Shown here in pieces: positions 45,815-57,550 of a stretch of DNA of 60,000 nucleotides. The stretch is from Adiantum capillus-veneris. Lineage: Eukaryota; Streptophyta; Polypodiopsida; Polypodiales; Pteridaceae. The notes beneath the pieces were generated by a model. That model made no database searches. It was not told where the DNA came from and was given only the letters and a program-made list of their open reading frames with translations. Made by a program: the position numbers and the translations under genes. Every line of letters starts with the position of its first letter. Positions within the stretch are counted from its first letter, which is position 1. The stretch is taken from positions 98,599,985-98,659,984 of the forward strand of contig CM043971.1 of the NCBI GenBank assembly GCA_014529385.2, read 5' to 3'.

Positions 45815-46600
45815 TTACAAGGCTCCCTGTTTTTTAGCATCAGCAATGGTTGCTAAAGAAGCTTTAGGGACCCACTTGTATTTTTTCTTTGTTATATTAG
45901 AATGGGTCTTGTGTGCCTCAAGCTTTGTTTCAACTACAAAAGTTGAAGCTCTAGAGAGTTGGGCTATAGGGACATATGGTTCAACCTCTTGGACATGCAA
46001 AGTTTTGGGTTTTATTTCCTCAAGAGGAAATATCTCAGGGACTATGGCTTGAGTGGCAAGGCTAAGAGTTGTTTTTTGTGTTGTGACACTCCTAGTCACC
46101 CAATCAATAGTGCATTTGGTGTCTATCATCCACATGCATGCTAGGGTTTTATATTACCCTCCATAGTTCCAGAAGGCATGACCAAAAAGTCTTGAGCTAC
46201 AACCCCATTGTCATTACTGACAGAAGTGTGCCAGATTCCAAAAAATGTGGTTTTTTCTAGTTGACACCCTTGGCTTGGATATTACTCTCAGATAGAGATG
46301 GCTTTCCTAAGTCCCACCACACCCCATATGACAACATATTATATTTAGCACGTGTGTCCAGTAAGGTGTTATATAACACTTTCCCATAAGTGCTATTTAG
46401 CTCAATAGGGTATCATAGAGGTGTGTCAGAGTCCAACCAATCATCCTCTATTTTAGCATGAAATGCATGTGTAACTCCAAGGTTGGCCTCTCGTTGGCGT
46501 CCTATGGGTTGTTGTCGCTCCTTAGCCGTAGCTTGAGCTTGTATCTTCTTTAATTTTACTTGTGCCTTGGCTGCCTTTTTTTTATGGATGGCACGTAGCT
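45815..46600 (-). pseudogene. Unrecognised 3' region of the Tat-like element
   Basis: Broken minus-strand frames with no recognised domain lie downstream of integrase; the longest, 45815-46135, encodes 106 residues. They could be the end of pol, an extra 3' frame as some Tat elements carry, or unrelated flank. Confidence 0.3.
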
Positions 46601-47569
46601 CCTCTTGGCTTAAAGGATCATGATATATTTTAAATTTTCTCCCATTGAGGAATCCAATGTTTCAACGCCATCAAGAGTTTCCACACAAATGGAACCTTGT
46701 GGGGTGTTTTTGCATATTCTATATGGTCTTTTTCTCGCATATTTCAATTTTTTCTTCTCATTTTGCACTCCATACATAAGGACTTTATCACCAACCTTGA
46801 TATTCTTGTTCTTTAGATGACGGTCAAACCCTTTCTTTCTCCTTTCTTCACAAGTGCATTTTGCACAGCCAATTACCTTTCTTCGTCTAACCTCTCAAGG
46901 ATATACAAACGCTCAACTAAAGGGTTACCATCCCAACCTTCTTGTGAAGCTACCCGTAGACTAGGAATTACAAACTCCCATGGCATAACTGCTTCATGGC
47001 CATATACCATTTTGAATGGTGTACAATTACTAGCCACTTTTTAAGAAGTACGGTAAGCCCATAGAGTTCATGTCAACTTCAAATCCCAATCTGTGCGATG
47101 AGCTTCCACTGTTTTGGTCCAGATAGAAATCAAGGTCTGTAGTGAGTTCCTTTATCACTACATTTATAAAATGCGTACCATTGTCACCCACAAGTTCAAA
47201 GGGATGATCAAATTTTGTAATAATGTTCTCAAAGAGAAACTTGGTTGTTGACCTTGCATCAGCCTTGCGTGTCGCCTTGGCTTCCACCCACTTTGTCACA
47301 TAGTCAGTGGCAATGATAATATATCAAGATTGAGTGTTACAAACTGTCGGACTAATTGGGCCTACTCTCCATTTCTCAAATGGTTGAGTCACTTTAATAG
47401 GATGTAAGGGCATCTTATCCTTTCTTTGTGTGATCTTGTAATGTTGGCATTCGTCACATCCTTTTGCAAAAAGTGATGCATCCTTGAATAATATAGGCCA
47501 CCAATAGCCTGATTGAACCACCTTTCTAGCAGTTAGTTCCTCTGAGAAATGTCCTCCGGCTATACCCAT
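46600..47569 (-). pseudogene. Integrase of the Tat-like element
   Basis: A zinc finger is seen first (HMGIAGGHF, then GCDECQHYK), followed by a core with ATDYVTKWVEA (first Asp) and ELVGDNGTHFIN (second Asp). After a frameshift, a segment with FKMVYGHEAVMPWE and VERLYILERLDEER follows. A basic C-terminal part with KVGDKVLMYG-type wording reaches about 46600. The catalytic Glu region falls in the disrupted stretch near 47080-47130 and is not visible. Confidence 0.85.
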
Positions 47570-47662
47570 GTGGGCTTCTTGTAGTATGTATAAATACTCA
47601 TCCTCACGAGGACGACGTCTAAGAATATCATCCTTCCCTAGCTTGTAGAGAGTTCCTGCAAT

Positions 47663-48228
47663 TCAAGAATAAGGTTCACATTCTTTTAACAATTTTTGAG
47701 CTATATCCTTACGAATCTCCTTGGGTGGAAAACCATTAACTAGAAAGTTCACAATCTTCTCACTCCATTCAGGCATGGTCTCGACTAGGAACAGGGAAGT
47801 ATCGGGAAATTCATCATCAATTCCAATAGGGGCTTCACCATTGGGTATGCGAGACAAATGATCCGCCATGACATGTCTTTTACCAAGTCTCACCACAATA
47901 GTAAAATCAAACTCAAGAAGAATTAAAAACCATCATGTAATTCTTCCTGTGGAACAAGGTTTATTTACTTGATACAACAATGCTTGATGATCAACATAGA
48001 AAACAAACTTGTTCGCAAAAGGTAGTGGCAAAATTTCTTCACTACGTAAATCATAGCTAAACCTTCCCTCTCTATAGTGGAATAGTTTCTCTTAGCATCA
48101 TTTAATTGACGACTTGCAAAACTAATGGGGTAGTCCAATTTATGTTTTCCTGGTTCAGTTAGAACACACCCAATAGCAAAGTTTGATGCATCCATATGCA
48201 CATGGAAAATTACATTCCAATCGGGCAC
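47663..48228 (-). pseudogene. RNase H of the Tat-like element
   Basis: Shows FHVHMDASNFAIGCVLTEPG (first catalytic Asp) and SFASRQLNDAKRNYSTIERE (Glu). After a break comes the distal part, GKRHVMADHLSRIPNGEAP, that normally closes the domain. A frameshift near 47960 and a TGA at 48229-48231 interrupt it. Confidence 0.85.
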
Positions 48229-48875
48229 TCATAGAATGGGAGTGCTTGTCATGGTCTTTTTCAATGACTCATAAGCATGGTCACACTCTGCGGTCCAGTG
48301 GAACTCAATAAGAAGCTTGTACAATGGGCGAGCTATCTCCGCAAAGTTTAAAATAAACCGCCTGTAATAACCAACATGGCCCATGAACCTTTTAACTCCT
48401 TCATAGTTTGTAGGAGGTGGTGGAAAATTGGAAATGGCCTTAATTTTGCTCTCATCTACGGAAATCCCATTTTTGGACACTATATGTCCTAAAATGACTC
48501 CATGTTTAACCCAAAATTGGCATTGAAAGGGTTTAATGAGATGCAATACAATCTGCACTTCTCAAACACTTTTCGTAAACATGATAGATGTTCTTGCCAA
48601 GAGGAATAAACACAAAGCTCATCTAAGAAAGCTTCACAAAACTCCCTGAAATATTCTCTAAAAGCAGTGTTTATTAGTCTTTGGAAGGTAGCAGGGGTAT
48701 TGGTTAAGCCAAAAGCCATGATGCAAAATGTGAACACTCCAAATTTGGTTATAAAAGTTGTTTTAGCTTGGCTCTCTAGGGCAATTGTGATGTGATTGCA
48801 TCCAGAGTACCCATCTAAAAAGCTATAAGCTTCCTTCCCTGCAACTCTTTCAAGCACATGTTCTGAATATGGCAA
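48229..48875 (-). pseudogene. Reverse transcriptase of the Tat-like element
   Basis: Fingers and palm: SFLDGYSGCNHITIALESQ, FGVFTFCIMAFGLTNTPATF and the catalytic motif FLDELCVYS (48612-48635), in which the second of the two essential Asp residues is Glu. Thumb: FMGHVGYYRRFILNF. A frameshift separates palm and thumb near 48500-48558. The change at the active site would be expected to abolish activity even without the frameshifts. Confidence 0.9.
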
Positions 48876-49040
48876 GAGTTTCCATTATTTTTTGGCACAA
48901 TAACTATTGGAGACACCCATTTTGAGTGCTCAATACGATATATAAATCCACATTTTCCAAGATTTTCAATTTCTTCTTAAACAATCTTTGCATACTTAGG
49001 ATTCATTGGGTAGGGTCGTTGCTGGATTGGTTTAGCCATG

Positions 49041-49629
49041 CTATTCATGGAGATCCTGTGTTGCACCACAAAAGGTGGAACACCTTTCAATATCATGATA
49101 TATCCAAGCAAATATATCCTTGAATTCCTTGAGAAATTCTTTAAGTACATACTCCGCAGTCTCTATCAGATCTTGGGCAATGAAAACAGGTTTTGACTTC
49201 TCACGTGGGTCTGCTAACTCTATTTCCCTAACTATCACTGGACCATCATAAACTCCATTGCTTCCATCGATAGGTGTCCTCTGTGCCTTTGTATACACAA
49301 CCTTACATTCCTTTGTGGTGTAGGATTTGAAATGTCCAGGTGTAGGGTGTAAGTATGTGGGGGTCTTGTTGTTCTGTGGATTGTGATTTGTTTTTTGCTT
49401 CCTTTTGTTGTTGAGCTAACTCTTGATTTTGTCGTCTCCTTACAGTAGGGATCAGCTTGGGCTTCTTTGTAGCTTCTAGTTGTGTGATGTCAATGGGTTG
49501 TGGACTACACCACATAACGCTTTGAAGGTATTCACCCCAATTATCTACCAACTTAGGATGAGCATCACATGCCCCTATATAATTAAGCCATTCTATGGTA
49601 GATTTCTTTTCATTGATCCTAGCACGCAC
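49041..49629 (-). pseudogene. Protease-RT linker of the Tat-like element
   Basis: Frames 49303-49629 and 49041-49298 encode hydrophilic linker sequence. The second includes VLKEFLKEFKDIFAWIYHDI, the usual helix just upstream of reverse transcriptase in Ty3/gypsy elements (F-x-D-x-F-A-W). The first is Gln/Lys-rich. Confidence 0.65.
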
Positions 49630-50027
49630 ATTTGCTGGATATCATTGCCTCTTATATCTCTTAATCTTTTTGTCTAATTTTTTATTACCGCCAATCTCTA
49701 GTGAAGAGACACTAGATGAATTGCTACTTGTGTCTTCCGCTCTCGTGGATAGATTGTCATCTAGGGTATCGTTAAGCCCTGAATGGTTTGTCCCCACATT
49801 TGCACCAAGATTTAACTCAGATTATTTGTCCTTGGAGTCAATTTCAATTGACAATTGTGACTCCAAATTGTGTGGGCTATAGTCTTGTGAGACGCTACTG
49901 GTTCCAATGTCAGTCAAGCCTTCATCTTGTAGGTCATCAGAAGCTATATGCATTGCTCTATCATATTTAAAGGTACGAGTGGTAGCATTTCATCCCCCTC
50001 AGGTGTTACCCAATTCATCCCCCTATT

Positions 50028-50574
50028 TCACCAAGTGTCGATGGTTGCTACTAGGTGGACCCAATCCACATTGTCAGACTCAGTCATCTCAGGTAGAACA
50101 TCCATATAAGGGGAATCTTCCCCAACATCAGTGTCCATTTTACACATGTAACAATACTGCAATGGGGCCGAGTGAATTGTGGTGTTAGATCTATGATCAA
50201 TTATAAATTTGTTCCCTAGAGAATGTGCCCAACCACTTACAAGACCCACTTGAATGACAGAGTCTTGGAACTGCAAGTAGACATGGTTTTTAGACCAACC
50301 ATGCACCATTTTTTCTTCCATCTTGAAAGGATGTCCTAAGATCATTTCAGATGACATAGTGTGCTTGGAAAAGTCCATGACAATGAAGGTATTATTTATT
50401 TTGTGTCTAAAGACCTTGATCTTGAGATCATCTAGCATCCCAATAGGTTTAACAATAGTCCCATTGCCCATCTTTACTACTATGTTTGTAGTCCCAAGGT
50501 GAGGTCTTCCCATAGTTTCCCAACAATATTTAGTCACAATGCTAACCCCAGCGCCACCGTCAAGGATTCCCTTC
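50028..50574 (-). pseudogene. Aspartic protease of the Tat-like element
   Basis: GILDGGAGVSIVT carries the active Asp in a D-G-G-A-G context in place of D-S/T-G. Then follow IGMLDDLKIKVF and the MILGHPF motif (equivalent to ILGRP/LG-x-P in retroviral-type proteases). The frame runs into the solo LTR at 50575. Beyond it, at 52270, the same frame continues with TTKGLIVK, which confirms the insertion. Confidence 0.8.
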
Positions 50575-52269
50575 TGTGAGGTCCCCAACCCTGAGAAGAT
50601 TGAGACGACTTGATAGATGGCCTTCCTTTATTCTCCTTTTCCGTTTGACGACACCCTACTTTGTTTCCATAAAGTAGAGATACGAGCAACAGAAGAGAGG
50701 AGGTCCTCTATACATCATTTTTGTGGTTATAAGGGTCATACACCACAAGCCAAGTCAATAATTCAAGGATTTTAATGAAAACTACTTCCTAACATAAAGA
50801 TGAAATCCCATTGACATATTTAGAATTCATAAACAACGCCTTTTTCCCCACGTTTAAGAGGCACGGCTGCCATCCATAAACCATAAATATGATATGAGAC
50901 TTAGTCTAAACTAAATAGTAATCTTGTGAAAAGTACTCAATCTTGTAACTAAAGTATGATATACCAGGCATCCTGCTACCTGCGAGGCATCCCGTTAACT
51001 ACGAGGAACAAAAGAGAGCCGATAACCTCAGCTTAATCTCTGCTAACCGCAAAATCATCTCGCTACCCGCGAGGAACAAAAGATATTCTTTCAATAATTT
51101 TTCTCTTTAAATGATTCTTCAAACATGATCAACCAATTCTTCATATCAATCAGTAGAAACTTATCAAACAATGACAATTTATTAAGCAATAACAATTCAA
51201 CAAATAGTGATAATTTATCAAACAGTTCTTTCACTAATCTATGAAAACATATGCTTGTTTCTTCTGATGGAGTCACGTTTTTTGGACAGTTTAAGGGGAT
51301 CCCTATGCGTAGCTTCCAGGTCAACATGAATAGCAATGCAAAATTATAAATTTGTCTTACCGGATTAGCGACATGTTCGGTTACCTCCCATGTTTGAGGT
51401 TGAATGATTTCACCTTCTTTCGGAGTCGATACCTCCGTTTGAGTTATGATTGGAGTGGACGATATCTTCTTTTGCACCTTCCATGGAGGTGGAGCAACAT
51501 GAGCATCCTTCGAGCTTCAAGTCACTCACTTTGGGGCCATCATATCGAGGTAGAGAAAAGGGAAAGAGAGAAAGAGAAGTCAAGGGTCCAAAGGGCAACA
51601 CGGCGATGGTAAAGATGGACTTGGAGATGGAGATGGCTTGGAGGTAAGAGCTTGAGGGAGAGAGGTTGAGGGAGAGAAGGTAATTCTGACGTCAAGGCAA
51701 GAGAGCTTTTGCTTTTGAGAGTGTGTGTATGTGTGTCTTCAAAGTGAAGGGAGAGGGGTCTTTATATAGGCTCTCAAGGCCAGCTAAGAATAGAGGGAAG
51801 CAAAGAGAGATAAGTTTGTGTACGTTCGCGGCTCTAAAAAAAAAAAAATCTTTTTTCTTTATTCTTTTTGCAGACACAAAATCCAATGCAAGATTTCGAA
51901 CCTCTAAGAAGAATCTTGGCTTCCAAGAAAAGAACTCTAAACTAAATTCCTCCTCTCTTTTTTCTAAAAAGAGTCTTTCTTTTCTAAAAGTACTCCTCCT
52001 ACTCCTTCTCTTCTAAAATCACTCCTCCTTTTCTAAAAATACTCCCTCCTTCTTAAGGGTCAACTCTTATCTTTAGAAAAAGACTTGAGGCTTAATTTTT
52101 CTATCAATCTATTGTTTTCAAGTGAATAAGGGTCATAATTAGTAGTTCTAGCGTCCGATTTTGAATCCGGCCATTGTGTTTGAACGCATTATGACTTAAT
52201 AAAATGCAAACCTTAAATATTTTCAAAAGGAATAAAATGATTTTATTGAAAAATGTTGGGTACATTACA
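50575..52269 (-). mobile_element. 1.7-kb solo LTR inserted before the protease
   Basis: TG...CA ends (TGTGAGGTCCCC ... GTACATTACA on the plus strand) with an exact 5-bp duplication ccttc (50570-50574, 52270-52274). Its removal restores one reading frame into the protease. The minus strand has a TATA box at 51760-51770, a CT-rich leader, an ATG at 51540 followed by GCCCCAAA|GTGAGT, and a GC-richer stretch with repeated cgaggaac/cgaggcatcc motifs near 50970-51075. Terminus wording (ggttggggac ... aca) and overall layout match the 4.3-kb insert at 5883-10176. Confidence 0.85.
51760..51770 (-). promoter_or_regulatory. TATA box of the 1.7-kb solo LTR
   Basis: The minus strand reads cctatataaag followed by acccctctcccttcac, about 500 bp from the LTR start, as expected for U3. 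Confidence 0.6.
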
Positions 52270-52274
52270 CCTTC

Positions 52275-52986
52275 ACAATTAATCCCTTGGTAGTGATTGG
52301 TATGGTCGCATTGGATTCATCGCCTTTAAAGTATTGTCCCAACTTGTGAACAAGTATTTCAACAACAGAGTTCTCATCTAAGTTGGGTTGTGGATCTAGG
52401 TGTTCATCCTCTATTGGCACCTCCCTAGCTCCATCCATCTGTGCAAATTGTGGTAGCCCGACTCACAGTTCTACATTGAGGAAAGCTCGAAGAGCTAAGG
52501 GTAGCTCAGGATCTCCATATACTTTGGACATGATGGTGGTTCTAATTTTTCAAGCCATGAAATCCATCAATTTGGAAATATTTTTTTATGGTACTTTCTG
52601 GGCTTCAGTCCCTTGACATGGGGAAGATGGGATCTCCATTTCTTCAATAGGGTCAAGTAGTCCCTCTGTAAATGTTCTCTCCAACAAGAAGGGAGTACAC
52701 CCACTTTCGCATGACTTAAAGTCACTTTCTTCTTGGATAACACTAGGAATGGCTAGTGGTCTATGGACTTTGTGAGGTTACTTTTGCGTAGGGAACACTG
52801 TGTCAGTAATCTGGATCTGCCTAGGTGTTGGCTCTAAATCCCTTTGGGTCTCTTCTACCAACTCATTAATTGCTTGACTCACTCGATCTCCTCTGTAGCG
52901 TTTGGGTAAGTTCCTAGCTTCTTCTTGGGTCCTAGCCATTGTGGCTCATGACCATCTTTCTTGTTTGTTTCTTTCCTAGTGGTAGT
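52275..52986 (-). pseudogene. Acidic gag-protease spacer of the Tat-like element
   Basis: Minus-strand coding with ARTQEEARNLPKRYRGDRV, LVEETQRDLEPTPRQIQ, CTPFLLERTFTEGLL and KVYGDPELPLALRAFL, interrupted by three or four stops. It lies between the inverted zinc-knuckle block and the protease frame. No catalytic domain is recognised. Confidence 0.55.
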
Positions 52987-54031
52987 TTTAGTCTCCATGG
53001 TCTCACCTGAATCAGAAATCCTCTTCAACGTCATTCAAATATACGGGGTCGTCACCAAATCGCGCTCCACAAAACAATCATATGCATCCAAGAAGGGAGC
53101 AACAATGGTGCTCAGTTTTCTATGGTCCATATAGTATTAGTGAATGCCCTACTTTTAGAGTAAAATTCAATGGGAATTGCAATGCCTGTGGGTGGTATGG
53201 TCATCAAGCTAAAGATTGCATAGTATTCAAATGTGTGATGGCCAATAGACCAACCTTAGCATGGACGGATACACCACGAGTGCATGCCGGCCCCACCTCT
53301 TGAACAAACATCACAACACATGGTCCCTAGGGCACAAAATGTTGTTCAAACAACATCCTTACCACCTCTAGTGCTAGGGCCACAACCACCACATCTGAGA
53401 ATCACTTATGTGAATCAAGTGGGTTGTGAGACATCTATTGTTGGTTTGGAAGGCTAGTGAGGAAGATATAGACCCTAATATTTCCTATGGGATTGATACA
53501 CTTGAGGAATGTCCACAATACTACATGGAGGACTATTGAGGACAAGTCAAACCTGTCTATCAAGTAGTTATTCTTGCGGCAAGAGGCCAAAATATCAGTT
53601 ACACTGCCAAGAGACCACCTCTTCAATGCTATGAGTGTGGAGGTCTACATCGTGTAGCCGAATGTCCTATTAGATTACAAAAGAATGCCACATTGATGCA
53701 AACCAATCAAGCGAGCATATCTACAATGCCGATACTCATGTGTAATTGATGTGGCATAGATCATTTGATTGCCCAATGTCCTAATAATCCAAATGCACCA
53801 AAGATAACGTCATTGAATTTAATTGAGGTTACTGAGGAGCCAACACAATGTACGTCTCTGGTACCAGTAAATGTACTCACATGATTGATGGTTCAAAACC
53901 AAAATTATATTCTTGAAGAGAGAGACACACAATCAATTGCCCAATCTCAGAAGAAGAAGAAAACATGAAGGAAGAGATCGCAAAAAGCAGCGAAGTTAGA
54001 CCCCGGTTCAAAGACCAACATAGACTCTCTT
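52987..54031 (+). pseudogene. Zinc-knuckle block of gag, inverted relative to the rest of the element
   Basis: The plus strand encodes a Ser/Asn-rich stretch, then a first CCHC knuckle CNACGWYGHQAKDC (about 53190), a second CYECGGLHRVAEC (about 53627) and a third with one stop inside (about 53746, CGIDHLIAQC). A basic KKKKT..KRSQK tail follows. The flanking gag and protease segments are all on the minus strand, and their broken frames stop at 54032 and resume at 52986. A segment of about 1.05 kb therefore appears to have been inverted in place. Confidence 0.65.
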
Positions 54032-54617
54032 GAATGGCCTTGGTGAGGTCTGCTAAAGTAATCTTAGATATCTTTGGCTCCTTAGAAATATGCTTTATGG
54101 TCATTGGCTCATGCCACGATACTTGCAAGCTAGTAAATTTAGGCTCAACAGACACTCTTTCTCCTTGAATCATTAAGTTATCCTCCAATTGGATCGCATT
54201 GGTGGTGACTACTTTCCAAGTGGTGATACCTCTAAAGACTAAGCCATTGTAGATATCCTCATGTCGTAGTCTCCTAATGAATTTTTCAACCAATTGGTTA
54301 TTATTGAAGCGCTCATTTGCATTACAACAAGAATTCAAATGCTTCAAGCGACTAATAAAGTCTCTCACAGACTCTCCTTCCTCTCGTTGGGATTTCTGGA
54401 GCTGAGATGCTACACCCCAAAGTACTCCCTATTGTATGTACTCTTTTAAGAATAGTCTCCTAGAGTAGGGTTTTTTTTTTTCTTCCACCCTTAGGGTTCT
54501 ATACCAATCCCCAGCCTTCCCACTCAAGGTCAGGCTTAAAGTATTACTCTTATATATGTCATTGTGTTCTCCTAGGGAATCACATATTTGTTCAAATAAT
54601 TCGATAGGCATTCTCAT
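54032..54617 (-). pseudogene. gag core of the Tat-like element
   Basis: Encodes LTLSGKAGDWYRTLR and further helical segments such as FISRLKHLNSCCNANERF, NNQLVEKFIRRLRHE and ITLADLTKAIQES: the Retrotrans_gag pattern. Frameshifts near 54370-54430 split it. The frame ends at the inversion breakpoint. Confidence 0.7.
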
Positions 54618-55465
54618 GTCCCGTCTCCACTATTTTTTTGTGTGAGCTCGGGTGTTTGCACTACCTTACTTCTAGGCTCTCTATCCGGTGTGTTACGCAT
54701 AGTTTCAACAATGGATTGATCAATAGCTTGAGCAAAGGTTGCCAAGTCACATAAGTGAGCAGGTATAGTGGGAACAAGTGATCTTGAGACTGCATGTGGA
54801 ATGGGGGTTGGCATTGGGCTTGGTGTATAGGAAGCCCTTGGGTTCCAAGTTTGGTACGGTGTCATGCCATGTGGTGGCCCAAAGTTCATATGTGTGGCCC
54901 TATGCATAGCACACGTGGTACCTGGTATGGTCCCATTGAAATAAGAGCTTGGATGTTGTGGTTGTGGAGCATAAGTTGTTGAAACAATGGGAGGGGTCAG
55001 AGCTATATGAGCATGAGGACCCATAGGTGTATATGGTTGATACACACTTGTAGGTATTGTTGCAAGCACTGAGCTACCATGTAGTGGTGCTTTACTAACA
55101 AATGAGGTCCATGGCATGTTTTTTGTCATGCCCATCACTGGGGTAGGCATGGTAGCCGTGGTTTCATGAAGAGAAAGATAAGCTAAACTTGGAAAGGTAA
55201 AGTTATCACTTGTGGACTCAGATTGTATTGAGACCCCTGGCGAAACAACAAATGGGGGATCCATTGAACTTACCGAGGGATTCTCCATTTGCGATGATAA
55301 GGTTGATTGCTTAGCCTTCGCTGTATTGTAGAGTCTTATGAGATTTTTTGAAGGCATTTGGATCCCTTTGTTCTGCCTCTCCAGCTCAATAACACTATGG
55401 ATGACATCGCAAACTCTTTGTTGTTGATCCTCTACTAGTAGCACCTGTTGTGGATTGTAGGACAT
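54614..55465 (-). pseudogene. N-terminal gag frame, Pro/Thr/Ser-rich (Tat-like element)
   Basis: A 283-codon frame begins MSYNPQQVLLVEDQQQRVCD, with an N-terminal helix followed by a long Pro/Thr/His-rich low-complexity region. Its stop overlaps the ATG of the gag core by 4 bp (54614-54617), which suggests either a frameshift lesion or a shifted continuation. No catalytic motif is seen. Confidence 0.55.
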
Positions 55466-55535
55466 CTAACCAACCCACGTGATAGGTGTGACCTATGTAT
55501 AGGTCGGTTAAAATCTCCATTTATAGTTCATACTC

Positions 55536-56156
55536 TTAGTTCTCACTTAGAAACGCTCCATCTAGAATTGAGGTGTTAGGGGTGTCCTTTGAACTAGATG
55601 CAATGTGGCTCTCTATGGGTTGACCCTTAGTGATTGCTAATCCAGGAGTACTCGATTTCTCGACTAGCATGGATGTTGATATATAGGCCTTTTCCTTAAG
55701 CTCTCTCCATTGCTCTGCCTTGCATAGGCTCTTGATTTCCTTTTTACTAGCTGCAATGATATATCGCTCAACCTCTTGCACTTTGGCAAGGCTTCTACCA
55801 TCAGGTAATATAACCTCGAAGGAGAATAGATCTGAAGAGTCAAATGGTGCAGTGAAAGAAGTATTCACATGCACACTCTCCAGGAGCATGGGGTCTATGT
55901 TGGTCATGAATAGAAAATTTACTTTCCCACCCCCTTCGTTCACATCGTTAGCTTCATGTTGGGAGCAAATGGCTCTACTAAAAGTTTCCTTCAAGTGGCT
56001 AAGCATGCTCAGCCCGGACCGTGGGCCCATGGCATGCATGTCTTGGCTTGAACTATTGGGATTAGGCATTGGGTAACCTTCCATGATGTCGTAGTCAAAG
56101 GAAGAGTCACTAGACGCAATATGTGGGTCCTGTGTGGTGCTACCTTGGGTTCTCAC
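55536..56156 (-). pseudogene. First frame after the leader of the Tat-like element
   Basis: A 206-codon frame with acidic and Ser-rich sequence and a VQEVERYIIAASKKEIKSLC helix. It is the first long frame after the leader and precedes the gag frames on the same strand. I do not recognise a domain. Tat/Ogre elements are known to carry an extra frame before gag, and this may be one. Confidence 0.4.
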
Positions 56157-56826
56157 TGAGGGCCTAGAGCCTAAGGTGGAGGAATAATGAGTACCCGCAT
56201 AAATGAAGACACTCTTAATATTTTCTTTTTTAATTTTCTTTTTTGTTTTTTAATTTTCTTTTTTGTTTTTGAATTTTCTTTTTGGTCTCAATATTTCCAA
56301 ACATTTTTTTATTTTATTTTTTGAAATTTCTTTTAAAAAAACTTTTTTCAAAAAGATCTTTTTCTGAGGATAATATTACCGCGTAGGCGACGAGCTCACG
56401 CACGCAAAAGCTTCAAACAGCTCTGTCTAACCTCCTTGCAGCTAACACAGCTAATTAGCACTAATTACCTCTACTCACACACTTTCTAACACAGAATTGC
56501 ACACTCACAGACAGTCAACTCTACTGCTCACTGTCTACACTAACTAACACAGCAAAATTGCTCACTCACAGAGTACTCCATCTACTCACAGAGCACATTA
56601 CAAATTTACACTAGCTAACAAATCTACAAACACCTGTACATTATAGATCTTAGGAAATCTAATAGAAAAACTACAAATTTCAACACTAACAGATTCTAAC
56701 AAATCGCTAAACCTGCACATTACAGCCAATTAGCATATCTACACAAACTCAGACAAAAACTGAAAACAGATGGAAGAAAGGCTTGTAGAGGTAGCACTGA
56801 GTGCTCCTCAAGCTTAATGCAAGGTA

Positions 56827-56845
56827 GTCCCCAACAACGGCGCCA
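56827..56845 (-). other. Primer-binding site, tRNA-Asp type
   Basis: The minus strand reads tggcgccgttgttggggac. It matches the tRNA-Asp-type primer site used by Tat/Athila elements except that an internal CC is TT. It lies 4 bp from the presumed LTR end at 56850. Confidence 0.75.
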
Positions 56846-57068
56846 AAAATGTGCGCTTTGTTGCACGTGTCGAAGGCTGGGAACTTGCATGTGCACTGTG
56901 TGCAAACCTCAAAATGCTGCAAGCACACAACTAGACAGTCCTATAGCAAGCTCAAAGAAACAATGGTGTGTCACTCACCGCTCAATGCTTCCGTCGTGAA
57001 GGATCCTATGCTGTGAAGAAGAAGGAGTTTTGGTCGATGCCGCGCTCAACCGCCAATGCCACCGCAAT

Positions 57069-57251
<183 letters not shown>

Positions 57252-57344
57252 CCGTGAGCACACGAAGGAGAAGGACACAGAGATGGAGCAAGAGCACTTC
57301 TTAGCTTACACCTCAGAGAATGAGGATTTTTAGGTCAAACGGAC

Positions 57345-57354
57345 CTTTTATAAG
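57345..57354 (-). promoter_or_regulatory. TATA box of the Tat-like LTR
   Basis: The minus strand reads cttataaaagg in an otherwise balanced-GC context, about 500 bp before the primer site. Confidence 0.6.
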
Positions 57355-57550
57355 AGTTTGACCCATTCACACATGAGCACCCACAGTGGCCGGTCGTTAC
57401 AAAACTACTGTAAAAATAAGGTAAGTGGTGCGCCTCTCATCAACGATCACTTACACACCTATTGGATCGACAAGGCCAGTCCATGACTCAATCAAATAAA
57501 TAAGATGTGTATGTCGAAGGTGATAGGGTGTCCTTGAGGGTTAGCAGACA

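Noticed and set aside
53082-53303. Independent plus-strand zinc-finger gene
   Set aside because: The CCHC knuckles, broken frames and neighbouring gag halves fit an inverted piece of the Tat-like element better.
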